DNA from: Pseudomonas petrae
GTDB lineage: Bacteria > Pseudomonadota > Gammaproteobacteria > Pseudomonadales > Pseudomonadaceae
Direction of reading: 5' to 3'
NCBI RefSeq assembly: GCF_021728295.1
Contig: NZ_JAKJXE010000018.1
Location: forward strand, 1-64,000
Length of the DNA: 64,000 nucleotides
Both the position numbers and the translations under genes were made by a program. This document shows positions 60,479 to 64,000 of the stretch, one piece after another. Numbering within the stretch: position 1 is the stretch's first letter; each line of letters starts with the position of its first letter. The notes below the pieces were generated by a model, which did no database searches, had not been told where the DNA came from, and worked only from the letters and a program-made list of their open reading frames with translations.

Positions 60479-61399
60479 TTATGCCTTGGGCGTCGCGGGC
60501 TCGGTTTCAGCTTCGGGCGCAGGCAACAACACCGAAATCAACGCCCTGACCACCCCCGGCAGGGCGTCCAGTTCGCGGACCAGAATGCTCCGTTCGCGCA
60601 CCGCCCAAGGCTCGTCGAGCTCGATGGTCACCAGCTGCATCGTCCGGCTGTGCCGCGACGCTGCCGACTCCGGGATGACCCCGATGCCCACCCCCGCTTC
60701 GACCATCCGGCAAATGGCTTCGAAGCTCGACACCTGAATCCGCAGCGACAGGTTCTGCCCCAGCCGCTCAACGTGATCGCGCAGAAAACTCAGTAACGTG
60801 CTGCCTTCGTGCAGGCCGATGTGCTGGAACGCCAGGGTCTGCTTGAACGTGACTTTTTTCTCGGTCGCCAGCTCATGGCCCACCGGCACGATCAGTACCA
60901 GCCGGTCGGTGCTGAAGTGGATGACCTGCAAACCCGCCGCTTCCACCGGCCCGGCGATGATGCCCATGTCGGTGCTGCCGTCGAGCACGCCGCGCACGAT
61001 GTCCCGGGACAGGCGCTCTTGCAGATCCACCGTGACACCGGGCCGTTTCGCCAGAAAGCCCGCCAGCACTTCGGGCAGGAACTCGGTAACGGCAGTGGTG
61101 TTGGCGAAGATGCGGATGTGCCCGGCCGAATCGGTGCCGTAGCTCGTGAACTCGCTCTTCAGGTAGTCCACCTGGTTCATGATCAGCCGCGCGTGTTTGA
61201 GCAGGCGCTGGCCGGCGGGGGTCAGTTCGACGCCACGGCTGTCGCGGTACAGCAGGCGCGTGCCGAGTTGGCCTTCCAGCGCCTTGATCCGCGCGCTGGC
61301 GGCAGCGGGGGAGAGAAACGCCCGGCGTGCCCCCTGGGTCAGGCTCGGTGATTCGCCGATATGAATGAAGAGGCGCAAGTCAGCCAGGTCGAAATGCAT
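60479..61399 (-). CDS. LysR-family regulator of the itaconate-type locus
   Basis: A 306-aa LysR regulator (MHFDLADLRLFIHIGESPSLTQGARRAFLSPAAASARIKALEGQLGTRLLYRDSRGVELTPAG holds the HTH). It is divergent from a MaoC-type hydratase with about 130 bases between starts. In P. aeruginosa the equivalent position holds PA0877, a LysR protein linked to the itaconate degradation genes; its homologues act as itaconate-responsive activators. The same role is likely here, by synteny. The start is chosen at MHFDLA; the ribosome binding site is weak. Confidence 0.88.
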   Translation of the reverse strand: MHFDLADLRLFIHIGESPSLTQGARRAFLSPAAASARIKALEGQLGTRLLYRDSRGVELTPAGQRLLKHARLIMNQVDYLKSEFTSYGTDSAGHIRIFANTTAVTEFLPEVLAGFLAKRPGVTVDLQERLSRDIVRGVLDGSTDMGIIAGPVEAAGLQVIHFSTDRLVLIVPVGHELATEKKVTFKQTLAFQHIGLHEGSTLLSFLRDHVERLGQNLSLRIQVSSFEAICRMVEAGVGIGVIPESAASRHSRTMQLVTIELDEPWAVRERSILVRELDALPGVVRALISVLLPAPEAETEPATPKA

Positions 61400-61527
61400 G
61401 GGGGTGTCCGGACGATGCAGAAGGCGTTCAGCATACCCGAACGCCGCTATACGCAAATGCAAATTCACAGAATGCCGGCGCACTTCCATGATCGGGCCAT
61501 AACAACAAACCCCGAGGGTTCCCGCCC

Positions 61528-62367
61528 ATGAGCGCTGCAGAGTCATCCGTGGATTTTACGAACTGGATTGGCCGGACCGAAGAAGCCCAGGATCATCTGA
61601 GCATCAACCTGATCAAGCGCATCGCGGCTACCTTTGGCGAGCCCACGCCCGCTGTGGGCGATCCGTTGCCGCCACTGTGGCAATGGTGTTTTTTTCAGGA
61701 GCCGGTGTTCGAAGCGCAGCTTGGCGGTGACGGCCATCCGGCCCGCGGCGGCTTTCTGCCCCCGGCGGAGAATCGCAATCGCATGTGGGCCGGTGGCCGC
61801 GTCGAGTTCATTCAGCCGCTGAAAGTCGGCGCCGACGCCCATCGCCTGTCGACCCTCCTGCACATCGAAGAAAAGCACGGCCGCACCGGCTCGCTGGTGT
61901 TCGTGACGGTGCGCCATGACTACTCGCAACACGGCGAGCTGTGCGTGCGTGAAGAGCAGGACATCGTCTACCGCGAGCCGAATCCGCCGAAACTCAATAG
62001 CGGTGATGCGCCGGAGCAGGGCGACTGGAGCGAGGTCATCGAACCGACGCCGACGCTGCTGTTTCGCTATTCGGCCGTGACCTTCAACGGCCATCGCATC
62101 CACTACGACTACCCCTATGTCACTGACACCGAGGGCTACTCCGGGCTTGTCGTGCACGGGCCGATGATCGCCACGTTCAATCTGCGCGCCTTCATTCGTG
62201 CCAACCCCGATAAGCGCGTGCGGCATTTCGCCTATCGCGGCGTGCGCCCGTTGAACGTGCCTGCGGCGTTCCGCGTTGGCGGACGAGTCGTCGAGCCGGG
62301 CAAGGCGCAGCTGTGGGCCGGCAACGACGCCGGCGTCGCCCAGAGCGCCGAAGTCGTTTTTGACTGA
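61528..62367 (+). CDS. MaoC-type hydratase (itaconyl-CoA hydratase-like)
   Basis: A 279-aa double-hotdog protein: an N-terminal FAS1-like dehydratase part (SINLIKRIAATFGEPTPAVGDPLPPLWQWCFFQEP...HPARGGFLPP) and a C-terminal MaoC motif (YSAVTFNGHRIHYDYPYVTDTEGYSGLVVHGPM) with the catalytic Asp/His pair. It is similar in size and context to itaconyl-CoA (mesaconyl-C4-CoA type) hydratase, which turns itaconyl-CoA into citramalyl-CoA. It is the first gene of the operon; the acyl-CoA dehydrogenase follows after 60 bases. Confidence 0.88.
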   Translation: MSAAESSVDFTNWIGRTEEAQDHLSINLIKRIAATFGEPTPAVGDPLPPLWQWCFFQEPVFEAQLGGDGHPARGGFLPPAENRNRMWAGGRVEFIQPLKVGADAHRLSTLLHIEEKHGRTGSLVFVTVRHDYSQHGELCVREEQDIVYREPNPPKLNSGDAPEQGDWSEVIEPTPTLLFRYSAVTFNGHRIHYDYPYVTDTEGYSGLVVHGPMIATFNLRAFIRANPDKRVRHFAYRGVRPLNVPAAFRVGGRVVEPGKAQLWAGNDAGVAQSAEVVFD

Positions 62368-62427
62368 ACCCTTCTTTTATAAAGCCAGGCGCCGATCCAT
62401 GGGCGCCCGCCGATGCGAGTGGACACC

Positions 62428-63591
62428 ATGAACCCTTACGAAAACGAAGGCCTCAATGCCATCCGCGACGGCGTGCGCGCGCTGTGTGCTCAGTTTCCGG
62501 CCGAATACTGGCGCAAGATCGATGAACAGAAAGGCTTCCCGGAAACCTTCGTCAAGGCGCTGACTGATGAAGGCTGGCTGTCGGCGATGATCCCCGAAGA
62601 GTACGGTGGCTCCGGGCTGGGCCTGGCGGAAGCCTCGGTGATCCTCGAAGAAGTGAACGCCTGCGGCGGCAATTCCGGCACCGTTCACGGCCAGATGTAC
62701 AACATGTTCACCCTGTTGCGTCACGGCAGCGACGCGCAGAAAAGCTACTACTTGCCCAAACTCGCCAGCGGCGAACTGCGCCTGCAATCCATGGGCGTGA
62801 CCGAGCCCAGCACCGGCACCGACACCACCAAGATCAAGACCACGGCGGTGAAGCGGGGCGACAAATACGTGATCAACGGACAGAAGGTCTGGATCTCCCG
62901 CGTGCAGCATTCCGACCTGATGATCCTGCTGGCGCGTACCACGCCGCTGGCCGAGGTGACGAAGAAGTCCGAAGGCATGTCGATCTTTCTGGTCGACCTG
63001 CGCGACGCCATCGGCAACGGCCTGACCGTTCAGCCCATCGCCAACATGGTCAACCACGAGACCAACGAGCTGTTCTTCGACAACCTCGAACTGCCCGCCG
63101 ACAGCTTGATCGGCGAGGAAGGCAAAGGGTTCCGCTACATCCTCGACGGCCTCAACGCCGAGCGCGCTCTGATCGCCGCCGAGTGCATTGGCGACGGCCG
63201 CTGGTTCATCGAGAAGTCCGCGGCTTACGCCCGTGATCGCGTGGTGTTCGGCCGCCCGATCGGGCAGAACCAGGGCGTGCAGTTCCCCATCGCCGAAGCG
63301 CACATCGAAATCGAAGCGGCGGACCTGATGCGCTGGCGTGCCTGCGAGGAATACGACAGCGGCAAGAACGCCGGTGCCAGCGCCAACATGGCCAAATACC
63401 TGGCGGCAAAAGCGTCATGGGAAGCGGCCAATGCGTGCCTGCAAACCCATGGCGGTTTTGGCTTCGCCTGCGAATACGACGTGGAGCGCAAATTCCGCGA
63501 AACCCGTCTGTATCAGGTCGCGCCGATCTCCACCAACCTGATTCTTTCCTACGTCGCCGAGCACCTGCTCGACCTGCCGCGCAGCTTCTGA
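62428..63591 (+). CDS. Acyl-CoA dehydrogenase family protein
   Basis: A 387-aa flavoprotein. FAD-binding segments are LQSMGVTEPSTGTDTTKIKT and YVINGQKVWISRVQHSD, and the C-terminal domain ends in THGGFGFACEYDVERKFRETRLYQVAPISTN. The usual catalytic Glu of the YEGT motif is missing (QVAPIST), but E245 (LNAERALIAAE) occupies the alternative position used by isovaleryl-CoA and long-chain acyl-CoA dehydrogenases. It corresponds by position to PA0879 in the P. aeruginosa itaconate locus, whose exact reaction is uncertain. The ATG at 62428 is preferred over one 15 bases earlier. Confidence 0.9.
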   Translation: MNPYENEGLNAIRDGVRALCAQFPAEYWRKIDEQKGFPETFVKALTDEGWLSAMIPEEYGGSGLGLAEASVILEEVNACGGNSGTVHGQMYNMFTLLRHGSDAQKSYYLPKLASGELRLQSMGVTEPSTGTDTTKIKTTAVKRGDKYVINGQKVWISRVQHSDLMILLARTTPLAEVTKKSEGMSIFLVDLRDAIGNGLTVQPIANMVNHETNELFFDNLELPADSLIGEEGKGFRYILDGLNAERALIAAECIGDGRWFIEKSAAYARDRVVFGRPIGQNQGVQFPIAEAHIEIEAADLMRWRACEEYDSGKNAGASANMAKYLAAKASWEAANACLQTHGGFGFACEYDVERKFRETRLYQVAPISTNLILSYVAEHLLDLPRSF

Positions 63592-63601
63592 GGACGCCGA
63601 A

Positions 63602-64000
63602 ATGAGCCACACCCAGGCATTGGCGGGTTTCCTCGCCGAGCTGACCTACGAGCAGATTCCCGGCGTCGTGCTGGACCGTACCGAAGACCTGTTCCTCGAC
63701 TGGATCGGTTCGGCGCTGGCCAGCCAGGGCGCGCGGCCGATTCCGTTGTTCGAGCGCTACGCCGAACGCATGGGCCCGCGAGAGGGCAAGGCGAAGATTC
63801 TGGTCAGCGGTCGCGGCACCTCGGCGTACTTCGCCGCGCTGGTCAACGGCGCGTCTTCGCACCTGGTCGAGCAGGACGATCTGCACAACAGCTCGGTGCT
63901 GCACCCGGCGACGGTGGTGTTCTCGGCCGTGCTCGCAGCGGCTCAGGACCTCGGCAAAACCGGCCAGGATTTATTACTGGCGTCGGTCGCCGGTTACGAA
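63602..64000 (+). CDS. MmgE/PrpD family protein (cut by window end)
   Basis: The first 133 residues (MSHTQALAGFLAELTYEQIPGVVLDRTEDLFLDWIGSALASQ..., NGASSHLVEQDDLHNSSVLHPATVVFSAVLAAAQDLGKTGQDLLLASVAGYE) match the N-terminus of the MmgE/PrpD family, which includes 2-methylcitrate dehydratase. GAGGA precedes the ATG, which starts ten bases after the dehydrogenase stop. The homologue in the P. aeruginosa locus (PA0881) is in the same order. The gene continues beyond the window, where the CoA-transferase and citramalyl-CoA lyase are expected. Confidence 0.88.
   Translation, partial: MSHTQALAGFLAELTYEQIPGVVLDRTEDLFLDWIGSALASQGARPIPLFERYAERMGPREGKAKILVSGRGTSAYFAALVNGASSHLVEQDDLHNSSVLHPATVVFSAVLAAAQDLGKTGQDLLLASVAGYE

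Overview
The window looks like a chromosomal segment of a Pseudomonas species. The support is the gene neighbourhoods (Smr protein / cysteine hydrolase / prmB / aroC / mtnB-mtnD-mtnC; the ATP-grasp / alpha-E / transglutaminase operon; CorA, plsC, zapE), a DUF3509-type gene, high GC, and several families of Pseudomonas-style REP palindromes between genes. I see no prophage, insertion sequence, integrase or CRISPR array. It reads as core metabolism with small accessory pieces, not as an island.

Layout. 1-5.2 kb: Smr protein, a small membrane protein, an isochorismatase-fold hydrolase without the usual Cys, prmB, REP repeats, a C-tail-anchored protein and a secreted hydrolase. 5.3-9.6 kb: aroC, an MFS permease, and the methionine-salvage trio mtnB-mtnD-mtnC closed by a terminator. 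9.9-13.1 kb: a LuxR-type regulator with an intact acyl-homoserine-lactone pocket signature, a DUF3509-like gene, an ankyrin protein and small proteins. 13.2-18.0 kb: speE, a hipBA toxin-antitoxin pair with inverted repeats upstream, and an LTA-synthase-like phosphoglycerol transferase. 18.1-22.7 kb: two small proteins (one RraB-like), then the ATP-grasp / alpha-E / transglutaminase operon behind a near-consensus sigma-54 promoter. 22.9-33.9 kb: a 33-aa membrane ORF, a thiolase plus FadB-like beta-oxidation pair, a class I amidotransferase, a 113-bp-period REP array, CorA, a PlsC-type acyltransferase, a crotonase, and an NCS1 permease near an NTF2-like protein. 34-36.5 kb: small XRE/membrane proteins and tRNA-Ser(GGA). 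36.6-52 kb: SDR/LysR pair, hydrolase, SulP, MFS, zapE, EamA, HD protein, a repeat-rich gap, MFS, CMD protein, PACE/LysR pair and a LysR/DUF969/DUF979 transporter.

52-57.7 kb is a complete 2-deoxyribose catabolic cluster: deoK (kinase), deoP (FucP-type permease), a DUF4432-like mutarotase, deoR and deoC (aldolase). Its operators have the outline of the E. coli DeoR operator (TGTTA-N6-TAACA): one perfect 16-bp palindrome before deoK and a variant between deoR and deoC. Sugar would be imported, epimerised, phosphorylated and split to glyceraldehyde-3-phosphate and acetaldehyde.

57.8-64 kb: a hydrolase, an AraC regulator, a second 113-bp-period REP array, a cupin, then a LysR regulator divergent from a MaoC-type hydratase, an acyl-CoA dehydrogenase and a MmgE/PrpD gene cut by the window end. 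The order resembles the P. aeruginosa itaconate-degradation locus (PA0877-PA0883), so the rest of that pathway is expected to the right.

Functions are assigned from motifs and family knowledge only; no database search was run.
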